Positions 1 through 9,470 of a DNA stretch of 64,000 bases are shown piece by piece. Both the position numbers and the translations under genes were made by a program. This DNA comes from Oceanimonas smirnovii ATCC BAA-899 (GTDB lineage: Bacteria; Pseudomonadota; Gammaproteobacteria; Enterobacterales; Aeromonadaceae), in the NCBI RefSeq assembly GCF_000381965.1, contig NZ_KB908457.1, positions 62,001 to 126,000 of the forward strand, in the 5' to 3' direction. The notes beneath the pieces were generated by a model that was given only the letters and a program-made list of their open reading frames with translations, searched no databases and was not told where the DNA came from. The stretch's first letter is position 1, and each line of letters begins with the position of its first letter.

Positions 1-686
1 ACGAACTGGTCACCCGCAATACCCTTAAAGGCATTTTTGAGGCAGAAGGCTACGCTGTACTGGAAGCCACCGATGGCGAAGAGATGTACAAAGCCCTGTC
101 CAGCCATAAGGTGAACCTGGTCATTATGGACATCAACCTGCCCGGCAAGAACGGTCTGCTGCTGGCCCGTGAGCTTCGCGAGCAACACAATCTGGCGCTG
201 ATGTTCCTCACTGGTCGTGATAACGAAGTCGACAAGATCCTGGGCCTTGAAATCGGCGCCGACGACTACATTACCAAGCCCTTTAACCCTCGCGAGCTGA
301 CCATTCGTGCCCGTAATCTGCTGGGTCGTACCATGCAGGCTCCCGATGCTCAGGAAGATGACAAGCAGGTAGAAGCCTATCGCTTCAACGGCTGGACTCT
401 GGACATCAACAGCCGTGCATTACTCAGCCCCAACGGTGAAGTGTTCAAGCTGCCGCGCAGTGAATTTCGTGCCATGGTGCATTTCTGTGAGCATCCGGGC
501 CAGATCCAGAGCCGTGCCGAGCTGCTGAAGAAAATGACCGGCCGTGAGCTCAAGCCTCACGATCGCACCGTGGACGTCACCATTCGCCGCATTCGCAAGC
601 ATTTTGAGTCGGTGCCCGACACTCCTGAAATCATCGCCACTATTCACGGCGAAGGCTACCGTTTTTGCGGCGAGCTGGAAGGGTAA
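1..686 (+). CDS. arcA: Aerobic respiration control response regulator ArcA (5' end cut by window)
   Basis: OmpR-family response regulator that, with the sensor ArcB, represses aerobic respiration genes under low oxygen. The frame is open from base 3, giving 227 residues of about 238; only the first ten or so are missing. The receiver domain shows the phospho-acceptor Asp in VIMDINLPG and the conserved Lys in ITKPFNPRE. The stretch [19 protein letters not shown] is almost the E. coli ArcA sequence. The C-terminal half is a winged helix with [16 protein letters not shown]. It ends in TAA at 684-686 and is followed by REP-like dyads and a terminator shared with fbaA. Identity is very secure; the promoter lies outside the window. 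Confidence 0.96.
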   Translation, partial: ELVTRNTLKGIFEAEGYAVLEATDGEEMYKALSSHKVNLVIMDINLPGKNGLLLARELREQHNLALMFLTGRDNEVDKILGLEIGADDYITKPFNPRELTIRARNLLGRTMQAPDAQEDDKQVEAYRFNGWTLDINSRALLSPNGEVFKLPRSEFRAMVHFCEHPGQIQSRAELLKKMTGRELKPHDRTVDVTIRRIRKHFESVPDTPEIIATIHGEGYRFCGELEG

Positions 687-691
687 ACGCC

Positions 692-745
692 CGTCATGCC
701 GGGTCTTGATCCGGCATTCTGAATTCCGGCTCAGGGCCGGAATAT
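692..745. repeat. Pair of REP-like dyads after arcA
   Basis: Two adjacent imperfect palindromes. One has arms ATGCCGG (696-702) and CCGGCAT (711-717). The other has arms ATTCCGGC (723-730) and GCCGGAAT (736-743). Neither is followed by a T run, so they are not classical terminators. The shape, paired GC-rich stems behind a stop codon, is that of REP/BIME-type extragenic repeats, which often protect mRNA 3' ends. Whether it recurs in the genome cannot be seen here. Confidence 0.55.
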
Positions 746-771
746 GAAAAGCCAGCCCACACACCGAAAAA

Positions 772-800
772 AATACCGGCCAGATGGCCGGTATTTTTTT
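772..800. terminator. Bidirectional terminator between arcA and fbaA
   Basis: A perfect stem, AATACCGGCC (772-781) against GGCCGGTATT (786-795), has a 4-nt loop. A runs on the left and T runs on the right let it terminate both arcA (+) and fbaA (-). Confidence 0.9.
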
Positions 801-812
801 GCAGGTAAAGCC

Positions 813-1892
813 TTACAGCACGTTAACGGCATTCAGCTCACGGAACGCCTGCTCAAGGCGGGCGATCATGCTGAGCTGACCTTCACGCAGCCAGACACGG
901 GGGTCGTAATACTTTTTGTTGGGCTTGTCGTCGCCGTCCGGATTGCCTATCTGCCCCTGCAAATAGGCTTCCTTTTCCTTGTAGTAATTCATCACGCCGG
1001 CCCAGGTGGCCCACTGAGTATCGGTGTCGATGTTCATCTTGATCACACCGTACTCGATGGATTCCTTAATCTCTTCCGCAGAAGAGCCGGAGCCGCCATG
1101 GAACACGAAGTTCAGAGACTTGGGTGCCAGGCCAAACTTTTCCGAGACGAACTTCTGGGAGTTATCCAGAATTTTCGGGGTCAGCTTGACGTTACCGGGC
1201 TTGTACACACCGTGCACGTTGCCAAAAGACGCGGCAATGGTGAACTTGTCACTGATGGCACTCAGCTTCTCATAGGCATAAGCCACGTCTTCCGGCTGGG
1301 TGTACAGCAAAGAGCTGTCCATGCCGGTATTATCAACGCCGTCTTCTTCACCACCGGTGCAGCCCAGCTCAATTTCCAGGGTCATGCCAATCTTGCTCAT
1401 ACGCGCCAGGTACTGAGCACAGATCTCGATATTTTCTTCCAGGCTCTCTTCAGAGAGATCAATCATATGAGAGCTGAACAGCGGCTTGCCGGTTTCGGCA
1501 AAGTGTTTTTCGCCGGCGTCAAGCAGGCCGTCAATCCAGGGCAGCAGTTTTTTGGCGGCGTGGTCAGTGTGCAGTATCACCGGCACACCATAGGCTTCAG
1601 CGACCGCATGCACATGACGGGCACCGGAAATGGCACCCAGAATGGCAGCCTGATGGCCTTCCATCTTAAGCCCCTTACCGGCGAAGTAGGCGGCACCGCC
1701 ATTGGAGAACTGCACAATCACCGGTGATTGAACCTTGGCTGCAGCTTCAATGACAGCGTTAACCGAATCGGTACCCACAACGTTAACCGCCGGCAGGGCA
1801 AATTTACCGGCCTTGGCGATTTCAAAAATCTTCTGCATGTCATCGCCGCTGACTACACCCGGCTTGACCACATCGGAAATCTTCTGAGACAT
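813..1892 (-). CDS. fbaA: Fructose-bisphosphate aldolase, class II
   Basis: Zinc-dependent aldolase that reversibly cleaves fructose 1,6-bisphosphate into DHAP and glyceraldehyde 3-phosphate. It has 359 residues, the same as E. coli FbaA (type A). The N-terminus MSQKISDVVKPGVVSGDDMQ and the HTDHAAKK metal/catalytic motif (Asp plus zinc His, about residue 109) are typical. GGSGSSAEEI and the NIDTDTQWA region complete the active site. The ATG at 1892 is preceded by AGGAG. It is the last gene of a minus-strand operon epd-pgk-fbaA, 60 bp after pgk. A 14-bp palindrome (1905-1918) sits just upstream of the ribosome binding site. Function is secure. Confidence 0.98.
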   Translation of the reverse strand: MSQKISDVVKPGVVSGDDMQKIFEIAKAGKFALPAVNVVGTDSVNAVIEAAAKVQSPVIVQFSNGGAAYFAGKGLKMEGHQAAILGAISGARHVHAVAEAYGVPVILHTDHAAKKLLPWIDGLLDAGEKHFAETGKPLFSSHMIDLSEESLEENIEICAQYLARMSKIGMTLEIELGCTGGEEDGVDNTGMDSSLLYTQPEDVAYAYEKLSAISDKFTIAASFGNVHGVYKPGNVKLTPKILDNSQKFVSEKFGLAPKSLNFVFHGGSGSSAEEIKESIEYGVIKMNIDTDTQWATWAGVMNYYKEKEAYLQGQIGNPDGDDKPNKKYYDPRVWLREGQLSMIARLEQAFRELNAVNVL

Positions 1893-1904
1893 TATCTTGC
1901 TCCT

Positions 1905-1918
1905 GTAAGCTTGCTTAC
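1905..1918 (-). promoter_or_regulatory. Small palindrome just upstream of the fbaA ribosome binding site
   Basis: GTAAGC and GCTTAC flank two bases in the 60-bp pgk-fbaA spacer, next to the fbaA AGGAG. In RNA it would form a short hairpin that could affect translation or mark a processing site. This is inferred from position only. Confidence 0.3.
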
Positions 1919-1952
1919 GGCCGGAGTAACCAGCCGCAGTAGTAAATAAGAG

Positions 1953-3116
1953 TTAGCCCTGAGCACGTTGCTCCAGAATAGCCACCGCCGGCAGAGTCTT
2001 GCCTTCTACAAACTCAAGAAAAGCACCGCCACCGGTGGAAATGTAAGATACCTTGTCCTTGATCCCAAACTTGTCGATGGCCGCCAGAGTATCGCCGCCA
2101 CCGGCAATGGAAAAGGCATCGCTCTCGGCAATGGCGTTGGCCACGACTTCGGTGCCGTGAGCAAACTGATCAAACTCAAACACACCCACCGGGCCGTTCC
2201 ACAGAATGGTTTTGGCTTCTTTCAGGATCCTGGCCAGGGCGTCGGCAGAGTCGGGGCCAAGATCAAAAATCATATCGTCGGCTTCCACTTCGTTAACCGG
2301 CTTGACAGCAGCATCGGCCTGCTCGGAAAACTCGGTGCCCACCACAACATCAGTGGCCAGAGGAATGGCACATTCGGCTGCCAGCTTTCTGGCGGTATCG
2401 AGCAAGTCGGGCTCATAGAGTGATTTACCCACATCATGGCCGGCCGCCGCAATAAAGGTATTGGCAATACCGCCTCCCACTACCAGCTGATCGGCCACCT
2501 TGGACAATGACTCCAGTACGGTCAGTTTGGTAGATACCTTGGAGCCGCCTACTATGGCCACCATGGGCCGGGCGGGCTTATCCATGGCCTTGGCCAGGGC
2601 CTCCAGCTCGGCAGACAGCAGCGGACCGGCACAGGCCACGGGGGCGTATTTGGCAACACCATGAGTAGAAGCCTGGGCACGATGTGCTGTTCCAAACGCA
2701 TCCATCACAAAGACATCACAGAGCGCAGCATACTGGCGCGACAGGGTCTCATCGTCTTTTTTCTCGCCTTTGTTAAAGCGCACATTTTCCAGTACCACCA
2801 GCTCGCCCTCAGCAATATCGAGGCCATTCAGGTAATCACTGGCCAGACGCACCGGCACAGACAGTTTGCCAGCCAGATAGTCCACCACCGGTTGCAGAGA
2901 GAACTCGTCGGCAAACTCACCTTCAGTGGGGCGTCCCAGATGCGACGTCACCATCACCTTGGCGCCCTTGGCCAGGGCTGCTTCAATCGTGGGAAGAGAA
3001 GCGAGAATACGGGCATCTGAGCCGACTTTGCCGTTTTTTACCGGCACGTTCAGGTCAGCACGGATCAGTACCCGCTTGCCGGACAGGCTGAGTTCATTCA
3101 TTTTGATGACAGACAT
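1953..3116 (-). CDS. pgk: Phosphoglycerate kinase
   Basis: Transfers phosphate from 1,3-bisphosphoglycerate to ADP, giving ATP and 3-phosphoglycerate in glycolysis. It has 387 residues, equal to E. coli Pgk. Seen are the N-terminal [15 protein letters not shown] substrate motif, HLGRPTEG, the hinge, and the C-terminal nucleotide loop GGGDTLAAI followed by [17 protein letters not shown] longer frame upstream is open, but the ATG at 3116 ([16 protein letters not shown]) is chosen because it has AGAGGACG just before it and matches the family start. It is the middle gene of epd-pgk-fbaA, 40 bp downstream of epd. Secure. Confidence 0.98.
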   Translation of the reverse strand: MSVIKMNELSLSGKRVLIRADLNVPVKNGKVGSDARILASLPTIEAALAKGAKVMVTSHLGRPTEGEFADEFSLQPVVDYLAGKLSVPVRLASDYLNGLDIAEGELVVLENVRFNKGEKKDDETLSRQYAALCDVFVMDAFGTAHRAQASTHGVAKYAPVACAGPLLSAELEALAKAMDKPARPMVAIVGGSKVSTKLTVLESLSKVADQLVVGGGIANTFIAAAGHDVGKSLYEPDLLDTARKLAAECAIPLATDVVVGTEFSEQADAAVKPVNEVEADDMIFDLGPDSADALARILKEAKTILWNGPVGVFEFDQFAHGTEVVANAIAESDAFSIAGGGDTLAAIDKFGIKDKVSYISTGGGAFLEFVEGKTLPAVAILEQRAQG

Positions 3117-3156
3117 ATTACGTCCTCTAAATTGGCAGTACGGTTGTGTTATGGAT

Positions 3157-4170
3157 TTATTTTCCCGCGGCCAGCCAGGCCAGACTGGTGTCCAGCATGC
3201 GGTTGGCAAAGCCCCATTCGTTATCACACCACATCAGCATTTTAATCAGGTTGGCATCACTGACCCGCGTCTGGGTGCCGTCAATAATGGAAGAATGGGG
3301 ATCGTGATTAAAGTCTACCGACACCAGCGGCGCTTCGGTGTAATCAAGAATACCTCGCAGTGGTCCGGCGGCGGCGTCTTTCAGTACCCGGTTCACCTCT
3401 GCTACTGACGCATGCTTTTCCACAATAATACTCAGATCCATGGCGGTCACGTTAATGGTAGGAACACGCACGGAGATAGCCTCAAACTTGCCGGCAAAAT
3501 GTGGCAAAATGCGCTCAACCCCTTTAGCCAGCTTGGTATCTACCGGAATAATGGACTGACTCGCTGCACGGGTCCGGCGCAGATCGCTGTGATAAGCGTC
3601 AATCACCTGCTGATCGTTCATGGCGGAATGAATGGTGGTGATATTGCCACACTTGATGGTAAATACTCGATGCAGGGTCTCGATCACCGGTACCACGCAG
3701 TTGGTAGTGCATGACGCGTTGGAAACAATGGTTTCATCACCGGTCAGCTGCTGATGGTTAACCCCATACACTATGGTGGCATCCACATCGCTGTCGGCCG
3801 GGTGGGAAAACAACACCCGCCCCGCTCCCGCGGCCATGTGCAGGCCGGCATCAGCACGGCTTGACAGCACACCGGTGCAATCGAGCACCAGATCTACGCC
3901 AAGCTCGCTCCAGGGCAACTTGTTTGCTTCTGGCTCGTGACACAAGCGAATAAGATCGTCACCAATACGCAGATGGTGACCATCCAGCGTTACTTCCTGA
4001 CCAAAACGACCATGGCTGGAGTCATAACGGGTAAGATGCGCCATGGCTTCAGGTTCAGCCAGCTCGTTAATGGCCACAATTTTCATGTGTTGATCAAGTC
4101 CACGCTCATAAAAAGCGCGCAACACACTGCGGCCGATACGGCCGTAACCATTAATGGCGAGTCGAATCAT
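3157..4170 (-). CDS. epd: D-erythrose-4-phosphate dehydrogenase
   Basis: NAD-dependent oxidation of erythrose 4-phosphate to 4-phosphoerythronate, the first step toward pyridoxal phosphate in the DXP-dependent route. The protein is GAPDH-like (337 aa), with the NAD fold [17 protein letters not shown] at the N-terminus and the catalytic Cys in [13 protein letters not shown]. The segment [20 protein letters not shown] distinguishes Epd from GapA. It heads the epd-pgk-fbaA operon, the same order as in E. coli. The promoter should lie in 4171-4281, but no clear -35/-10 pair was picked there. A GAPDH paralogue is the only alternative, and it is unlikely given that segment. Confidence 0.95.
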   Translation of the reverse strand: MIRLAINGYGRIGRSVLRAFYERGLDQHMKIVAINELAEPEAMAHLTRYDSSHGRFGQEVTLDGHHLRIGDDLIRLCHEPEANKLPWSELGVDLVLDCTGVLSSRADAGLHMAAGAGRVLFSHPADSDVDATIVYGVNHQQLTGDETIVSNASCTTNCVVPVIETLHRVFTIKCGNITTIHSAMNDQQVIDAYHSDLRRTRAASQSIIPVDTKLAKGVERILPHFAGKFEAISVRVPTINVTAMDLSIIVEKHASVAEVNRVLKDAAAGPLRGILDYTEAPLVSVDFNHDPHSSIIDGTQTRVSDANLIKMLMWCDNEWGFANRMLDTSLAWLAAGK

Positions 4171-4281
4171 GGCTGTTTGCTTCCTGCTTGGCTCAAGGCT
4201 CAGTATTTAAAACAATGCCAAGTCTAACGAGGATTGAAAGCAAGGGGAATGGTGAAGGCAGTGATACAGGCCCGAAAAAGG

Positions 4282-4309
4282 AAAAACCCCGGCCAGTGGC
4301 TGGCCGGGG
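4282..4309 (-). terminator. Terminator after the 89-aa gene
   Basis: Stem CCCCGGCCA (4287-4295) against TGGCCGGGG (4301-4309), followed on the minus strand by TTTTT. It closes the MFS/89-aa operon before epd. Confidence 0.85.
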
Positions 4310-4318
4310 GAACAAAAT

Positions 4319-4588
4319 TCACACAACTTCCAGATCAGGCTCAGGCTCGGTAACAATCGGAATAACCTCTGCCTGTCCGGCTTGTTGCTGCAACCAGTGC
4401 AGCACTCTGGCAGGGTAACAGTCATCCGCCGACCAAATACAGGCGGGCGGGGTCGAGACAGCCTTCATAAGCGGCACACTATCCATGGACTTGTCCTCGC
4501 TGATTGAAACCAGACTCAGAATACCGCCGGTCAGTGACGGTTTAATGACACTACCCCATTTCTGCATGAAAGGCCAACCCGTGCGCAT
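4319..4588 (-). CDS. Small hypothetical protein coupled to an MFS transporter
   Basis: 89 residues, not recognised. There is no signal peptide and no clear membrane segment. The C-terminus is acidic (TEPEPDLEVV), with two Cys in PACIWSADDCYP and a Gln-rich helix LHWLQQQAGQ. Its ATG shares one base with the TGA of the upstream transporter gene (TGATG), so it is probably translated by re-initiation and made in step with the transporter. A strong terminator follows at once. Because it has its own place in a two-gene operon, it is likely a real gene, possibly an accessory to the transporter. A function cannot be assigned. Confidence 0.65.
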   Translation of the reverse strand: MRTGWPFMQKWGSVIKPSLTGGILSLVSISEDKSMDSVPLMKAVSTPPACIWSADDCYPARVLHWLQQQAGQAEVIPIVTEPEPDLEVV

Positions 4589-5949
4589 CAGGCCGGTATC
4601 TGCTCCGCTTTTTCGGCCTCAGGTACAGTCAGCTCCAGCTCCATCTGACCAGCACTGGCCTCGGCAATGGCTTCCTCTTCCAGATCCGGAAACACCTCCT
4701 CCATGGGCAAGTCCACAAATTCTTCATTCCGGGGATCCAGCTCGGTGATCACCCCGGCAGTGTCTACCGGCGTAGCAATATAAGCCGCTTGCTCTTCCAC
4801 CGGTAATTCAGGAGTACGCCGCTGCCACCACCAGGTGTAAGTACCCAGCAACAGCGCCACACCGGCACAACCGATATAAAGCCCCTGAGGGCCGAGCCAG
4901 CTCATCATGGCGGAGCTGAACAGCGGCCCCAGGGAGCTGCCAAGCCCATAACTCAGCAGCAGGGTGGTGCTGGCAGCCACAATATGCTCAGCTTCCATAC
5001 GGTCATTGGTAATGGCCACCGCCACCGGGTAGATGGAAGCCACCATCCCCATATAGAGAGCTGAGAAACCAATCAGAATGCCCAGATGATAACCACCGGC
5101 AATAATCACGCCGGCCGCACTCAGGGCTATCACCAGATTGATGGCCAGCATGATGCGGCCGCGATCCAGCCGGTCACACAAGCGCCCCAAAGGCCAGGCA
5201 AACAGAATAAAAGTAAAAATGGACGCAGCCATAAAATAAGACAACTGATCCACCGGCAGCCCCACCTGAATGGCATAAACCGGTGCCATGGCATAAAAAC
5301 TGCTGATCAGCACACCACTGCACAGGGCCGCCAGCAGGCCTACCGGCGCACTGCGCACTATGGCCTTCAAACTGATACGCTCACTGTGCTCTACCGTAGG
5401 TGCTTCCATGCGCGTCAGTGACAGTGGCACCAGAGCGGCGGTCAGCAAAATGGCCCCGAGCGTAAAAGGCACAAAGGCGGCGGGATCGATAAAGCCAATC
5501 AGCAGCTGACCGGCGGTGGCCGCCATGTAAGCACAAATTTGGTAAGCGAAAAACAGGGTAGCCCGGTTATCACTGGTAGCCACGGCACTGAACCAGCTTT
5601 CAATCACCACAAAACTGCCGGCCACGGCAATGCCGCTCAGCGCACGCAGCAGCGCCCAGATAATAATGCTGTCGGTAAGCGGAAAAATCAGAGTAGAGCT
5701 GGCCAACACAGCACTGAACACCGCAAAGGCACGAATATGCCCTACCCGCTTGATCATTCTGGGGCCATACAGTGAACCCAGCACAAAGCCCACCGAATAG
5801 CACACCATAATGCTGCCGATAAGCGTCGGCTCCACCTGCCTGAGCCCCAGGTTAACGCCCAGCAGGGTCATCACAAAGGTATTCCCCCCCATCAGCAGAA
5901 ATACACTGAAAATAAGCGACGACAGCGAGATAACCAGACGTCTTATCAT
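4588..5949 (-). CDS. MFS transporter, YcaD-like, with long acidic C-terminal tail
   Basis: Inner-membrane major facilitator of 453 residues with about 12 hydrophobic segments between residues 5 and 370. The family motif between helices 2 and 3 is seen as GSLYGPRMIKRVGH, and the mirrored motif in the second half as WPLGRLCDRLDRG. IYPVAVAITNDRMEAEHIV resembles the YcaD/purine-efflux-like branch. The last 80 residues or so are cytoplasmic, rich in Glu/Asp and Pro, and unusual for the family. The ATG at 5949 (MIRRLVISLSS) is preferred over one 66 bp upstream, because the longer N-terminus is not membrane-like; no strong ribosome site is seen for either. It is coupled to an 89-aa gene. Substrate unknown. 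Confidence 0.85.
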   Translation of the reverse strand: MIRRLVISLSSLIFSVFLLMGGNTFVMTLLGVNLGLRQVEPTLIGSIMVCYSVGFVLGSLYGPRMIKRVGHIRAFAVFSAVLASSTLIFPLTDSIIIWALLRALSGIAVAGSFVVIESWFSAVATSDNRATLFFAYQICAYMAATAGQLLIGFIDPAAFVPFTLGAILLTAALVPLSLTRMEAPTVEHSERISLKAIVRSAPVGLLAALCSGVLISSFYAMAPVYAIQVGLPVDQLSYFMAASIFTFILFAWPLGRLCDRLDRGRIMLAINLVIALSAAGVIIAGGYHLGILIGFSALYMGMVASIYPVAVAITNDRMEAEHIVAASTTLLLSYGLGSSLGPLFSSAMMSWLGPQGLYIGCAGVALLLGTYTWWWQRRTPELPVEEQAAYIATPVDTAGVITELDPRNEEFVDLPMEEVFPDLEEEAIAEASAGQMELELTVPEAEKAEQIPA

Positions 5950-6213
5950 GATGGCAACACTCTGAATAAAAAATGAATATTGCTCAGATTGGCAGCAAGC
6001 CGCGGAGCTGAACAAGCCTCATTCATTCAAAACCCGCGACAGATCACTGTTCTTGTCTCTTCACCGGAATGAATGCTGAAAGGAGGGCAAAAGGAGCAGG
6101 TTCACGACCAGGATGGCATTGGCCGGACGCTACAGGGAGGTACTCGAAACGTGTCGGGAAGCCGGCCGTTTGGCCGACTTTTTCTGTACATACAGGCGAC
6201 ACCGCCCACAAAC
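5950..6213. other. Intergenic region between the MFS gene and malate synthase
   Basis: No convincing coding region. It must hold the promoter of the minus-strand MFS operon. On the plus strand there is an isolated terminator-like hairpin at 6160-6184 (stem GGCC with GTTT loop, then a T run). No annotated plus-strand gene precedes it, so a small RNA is possible. A 64-codon frame at 6073 lacks supporting features. Confidence 0.4.
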
Positions 6214-6244
6214 AAAAACCCCCGGCCTGAGGCCGGGGGTTTTT
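6214..6244. terminator. Terminator of glcB
   Basis: Near-perfect hairpin with 14-bp arms AAAAACCCCCGGCC and GGCCGGGGGTTTTT around TGA. It works in either direction and lies 20 bp past the glcB stop. Confidence 0.92.
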
Positions 6245-6263
6245 CGTTAAGCAAAAGCCGGGC

Positions 6264-8441
6264 TTAACCCTGAGCTTTCAGCTTGCGACGGTAGGCGTGC
6301 AGCAGCGGTTCAGTGTAACCGCTGGGCTGAGTGGTACCCTCGAACACCAGAGCACAGGCTGCCTGGAAGGCAATGCCGTCAAAGTCGGGAGCCATGTTGC
6401 GATACAAAGGATCACCGGCGTTCTGCTCGTCTACGATGGCGGCCATGCGCTTCATGGACTCCATGACCTGCTCTTCAGTCAGAATGCCGTGGCGCAGCCA
6501 GTTGGCAATGTGCTGAGCAGAAATACGCAGGGTAGCGCGGTCTTCCATCAGGCCCACGTTGTTGATGTCGGGCACCTTGGAGCAGCCAACACCCTGGTCG
6601 ATCCAGCGAACCACGTAACCCAGGATACCCTGAGCGTTGTTGTCCAGCTCATTCTTGATCTCATCTGCAGTCAGGGCATCACGATCAGCCTTGGTCAGCA
6701 GCGGAATGGTCAGCAGATCATCCAGCTTGGCAGGCTTGCGCGACTTCAGCTCGTCCTGACGCTCTTTCACATTTACCTGATGGTAGTGAGTGGCATGCAG
6801 CACGGCGGCAGTCGGAGACGGAACCCATGCAGTGTTGGCACCGGCCAGCGGGTGAACGATTTTGGTTTCCAGCATGGTGGCCATGTTATCGGGAATCGCC
6901 CACATGCCTTTACCGATCTGGGCTTTGCCCTGCAGACCGGCAGCCAGACCCACGTCTACGTTGTTGTTTTCGTAAGCATTGATCCACGCCTGTTTACGCA
7001 TGTTGCCCTTGCGTACTACGGCGCCGGCTTCCATGCTGGTGTGGATTTCATCGCCGGTACGATCCAGGAAACCGGTGTTGATAAATACAACACGGTCACG
7101 GGCTTCATAAATAGCAGACTTCAGGTTGGCGCTGGTACGACGCTCTTCATCCATGATACCGACTTTCAGCGTGCTCTCCGCCAGACCCAGTACTTTTTCG
7201 ATGCGGCCGAACAGTTCAACAGCAAAGGCCACTTCTTCAGGACCGTGCATCTTGGGCTTAACGATATATACACTGCCGGTACGGGAATTACGGAACTGGC
7301 CGTTGCCCTTGAGGTCGTGAATGGCGATCAGACAGGTTACCAGACCGTCGATGATGCCTTCCGGAACTTCGTTACCGTCTTTGTCCAGAACGGCTTCGTT
7401 GGTCATCAGGTGACCCACGTTACGGACAAACAGCAGGCTGCGGCCGTGCAGAGTAAAGGCTTCACCCTGCGGATTCAGATATTCGCGATCCGGATTCAGG
7501 GCACGAATGATTTCTTTATCGCCCTTCTGAATTTTCTGGGTCAGGGTGCCTTTCATCAGGCCCAGCCAGTTGCGGTATACGCCGACTTTGTCTTCGGCAT
7601 CCACCGCCGCTACGGAATCTTCGCAGTCCATGATGGTGGACAGGGCCGCTTCAACGATCAGATCCTTGATGCCGGCCTTGTCGAGTTTGGCAACCGGGTT
7701 GGCAGCATCGAACTGCAGCTCAATGTGCAGACCGTTGTTACGCAGCAGTACCGAAGCAGGTGCAACAGTGTCACCCTTATAACCGGCGAACTTGTCGGCA
7801 TCGGCCAGAGTAGTGATATCACCGTTTTCCAGCGTGATCTGCAGCTGACCGTTAACAACGGCATAAGCAGTGGCATCGGCATGGCTGCCGGCAGCCAGGG
7901 GAGCGGCCTGATCCAGCAGATTACGACCCCAGGCGATTACCTTCTCGGCACGACGCGGGTTCAGTGACTTGGTTTTTTCAGCGCCATCCGTCTCGGCAAT
8001 GGCATCGCTGCCATACAGAGCATCATACAGGCTGCCCCAACGGGCGTTGGCGGCGTTCAGGCAATAACGGGCATTATTGACCGGAACCACCAGCTGCGGG
8101 CCGGCCAGTGTCGCCAGTTCAGCATCTACGTTGGTGGTGGTAATTTTGTAGTCTTCCACCTCCGGCACCAGATAGCCGATGTCGGTCAGGAATTGTTTGT
8201 AGGCCGCGGCATCGTGGGGCTTGCCAGCATTGGCATGGTGCCATTCGTCAATCTGCTTCTGCAGTGCATCGCGCTTTTCCAGCAGAGCGCGGTTTTTAGG
8301 GGCCAGATCGTTAACAATCTGTTCCATGCCACTCCAGAACGCGGCGGGCTCAACGCCGGTACCGGGAATGATTTCATTAACTACCAGATCATGTAGAACG
8401 GTAGCGACTTGCAAAGTGCCGAGGTGAGTACGTTCCGTCAT
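6264..8441 (-). CDS. glcB: Malate synthase G
   Basis: Condenses glyoxylate with acetyl-CoA to malate (glyoxylate bypass and glycolate use). The 725 residues match the G form (E. coli 723), not the shorter A form. Seen are the core [16 protein letters not shown] (acidic metal ligands), [36 protein letters not shown] and a C-terminal [15 protein letters not shown]. The ATG at 8441 ([11 protein letters not shown]) is chosen; GAAGAAG lies just before it and the longer upstream frame does not look coded. No isocitrate lyase or glc genes are next to it, so it is a single-gene unit with its own promoter and terminator. Confidence 0.97.
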   Translation of the reverse strand: MTERTHLGTLQVATVLHDLVVNEIIPGTGVEPAAFWSGMEQIVNDLAPKNRALLEKRDALQKQIDEWHHANAGKPHDAAAYKQFLTDIGYLVPEVEDYKITTTNVDAELATLAGPQLVVPVNNARYCLNAANARWGSLYDALYGSDAIAETDGAEKTKSLNPRRAEKVIAWGRNLLDQAAPLAAGSHADATAYAVVNGQLQITLENGDITTLADADKFAGYKGDTVAPASVLLRNNGLHIELQFDAANPVAKLDKAGIKDLIVEAALSTIMDCEDSVAAVDAEDKVGVYRNWLGLMKGTLTQKIQKGDKEIIRALNPDREYLNPQGEAFTLHGRSLLFVRNVGHLMTNEAVLDKDGNEVPEGIIDGLVTCLIAIHDLKGNGQFRNSRTGSVYIVKPKMHGPEEVAFAVELFGRIEKVLGLAESTLKVGIMDEERRTSANLKSAIYEARDRVVFINTGFLDRTGDEIHTSMEAGAVVRKGNMRKQAWINAYENNNVDVGLAAGLQGKAQIGKGMWAIPDNMATMLETKIVHPLAGANTAWVPSPTAAVLHATHYHQVNVKERQDELKSRKPAKLDDLLTIPLLTKADRDALTADEIKNELDNNAQGILGYVVRWIDQGVGCSKVPDINNVGLMEDRATLRISAQHIANWLRHGILTEEQVMESMKRMAAIVDEQNAGDPLYRNMAPDFDGIAFQAACALVFEGTTQPSGYTEPLLHAYRRKLKAQG

Positions 8442-8714
8442 AGTTGCTTCTTCTATTCTAGTTGTCAGTAGTGTTCGACCGATCACTAACCCTAATCGCA
8501 TGGGAGCGATAGTTTACCTGCGAAGGAGGAAAGAGGCAAAGTCGAATTGTTTTATATAGTCACAGGATCTTCACAATTTGTGAATAAAAGATTATTACCA
8601 AAAATTTATTACTTATAATTCAAACATATGGTCAAAGCGCTGGAATTTTAACCTTTGATTCAGGATCCATCAAGGATCGGGGATCAGTTTGGCGCTTTGG
8701 TCGCGTCTGCATAC
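8442..8714. promoter_or_regulatory. AT-rich glcB upstream region with a palindromic operator candidate
   Basis: No gene is visible in these roughly 270 bp. On the minus strand a TATATAAA -10-like element lies near 8551-8558. A perfect 15-bp dyad, TTCACAATTTGTGAA (8570-8584), sits just upstream of it, the right place for a regulator of glcB. The dyad does not fit the usual CRP arrangement of half sites. The regulator is unknown. Confidence 0.45.
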
Positions 8715-8737
8715 AAAAAAACGCGCCGAGGCGCGTT
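8715..8737 (-). terminator. Terminator after phoU
   Basis: Stem AACGCGC (8720-8726) against GCGCGTT (8731-8737), with a T run on the minus strand from the A run at 8715-8721. It ends the pstC-pstA-pstB-phoU operon. Confidence 0.85.
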
Positions 8738-8755
8738 GTTGTAAAACCGTTCTGC

Positions 8756-9460
8756 TCAGTCCAGCATGCTGTGAATATCTTCATCACTGATGTGGCGCAC
8801 ATCTTTTCCCTTCACGAAATAAATGATGTATTCGCAGATGTGCTGGACTCTGTCTCCTACCCGTTCCAGGGAGCGGGCGCACCAGAGCACATTAAGCACA
8901 TGAGGAATGGAACGTGGATCTTCCATCATAAAGGTCATCAGCTCGCGAATAATCGACTCGTATTCTCTGTCTACCTTGTCATCTTCCTTGTGCACTTCGA
9001 TGGCCGCCTCCACATCCATGCGGGCGAAGGCATCAAGCGACTCGTGCAGCATGCGCACGGTACGCCGGCCCATGTTCTCCATGGACACCAGCGGCGGCTG
9101 CTTTTTATTGGCATTGTCGAGCAGCATCATGCCGATGCGTTTGGCCACATCACCGATACGCTCCAGATCGGTAATGGTCTTGATAATGGCCAGCACCAGA
9201 CGAAGATCCGAGGCTGCCGGCTGGCGCTTGGCAATAATGCGGGTGCACTCTTCATCAATCTGCACTTCCAGCGCATTAACCTTGTGATCGTTGGCCACAA
9301 TCTGCCGGGCTGTGGTCATGTTCTGCTCATGAATGGCAGTAATGGCATCGGTCAGCTGCTGCTCTACCAGCCCGCCCATCACCAGCACCTGATTGAGCAC
9401 CCCTTCCAGCTCGGTATTAAACTGGCCTGAAATATGTTTATTAAGATTCAGCTTATCCAT
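8756..9460 (-). CDS. phoU: Phosphate signalling protein PhoU
   Basis: Cytoplasmic helical protein (234 aa) that links the Pst transporter to PhoR and keeps the Pho regulon off when phosphate is plentiful. Two PhoU repeats are seen, each with the acidic metal-binding pattern, e.g. [14 protein letters not shown] (about residues 85-98) and [17 protein letters not shown] (about 188-204). The ATG at 9460 ([15 protein letters not shown]) is preceded by AAGGAG at good spacing; upstream in-frame starts would overlap pstB. It is last in pstC-pstA-pstB-phoU, 10 bp after pstB. Confidence 0.97.
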   Translation of the reverse strand: MDKLNLNKHISGQFNTELEGVLNQVLVMGGLVEQQLTDAITAIHEQNMTTARQIVANDHKVNALEVQIDEECTRIIAKRQPAASDLRLVLAIIKTITDLERIGDVAKRIGMMLLDNANKKQPPLVSMENMGRRTVRMLHESLDAFARMDVEAAIEVHKEDDKVDREYESIIRELMTFMMEDPRSIPHVLNVLWCARSLERVGDRVQHICEYIIYFVKGKDVRHISDEDIHSMLD

Positions 9461-9470
9461 TGCGGGCTCC

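Noticed and set aside
6073-6267. 64-codon ORF between the MFS gene and glcB
   Set aside because: It runs through a strong terminator hairpin and has no recognisable protein features.
6297-7967. 556-codon open frame on the plus strand
   Set aside because: It is the antisense shadow of malate synthase G.
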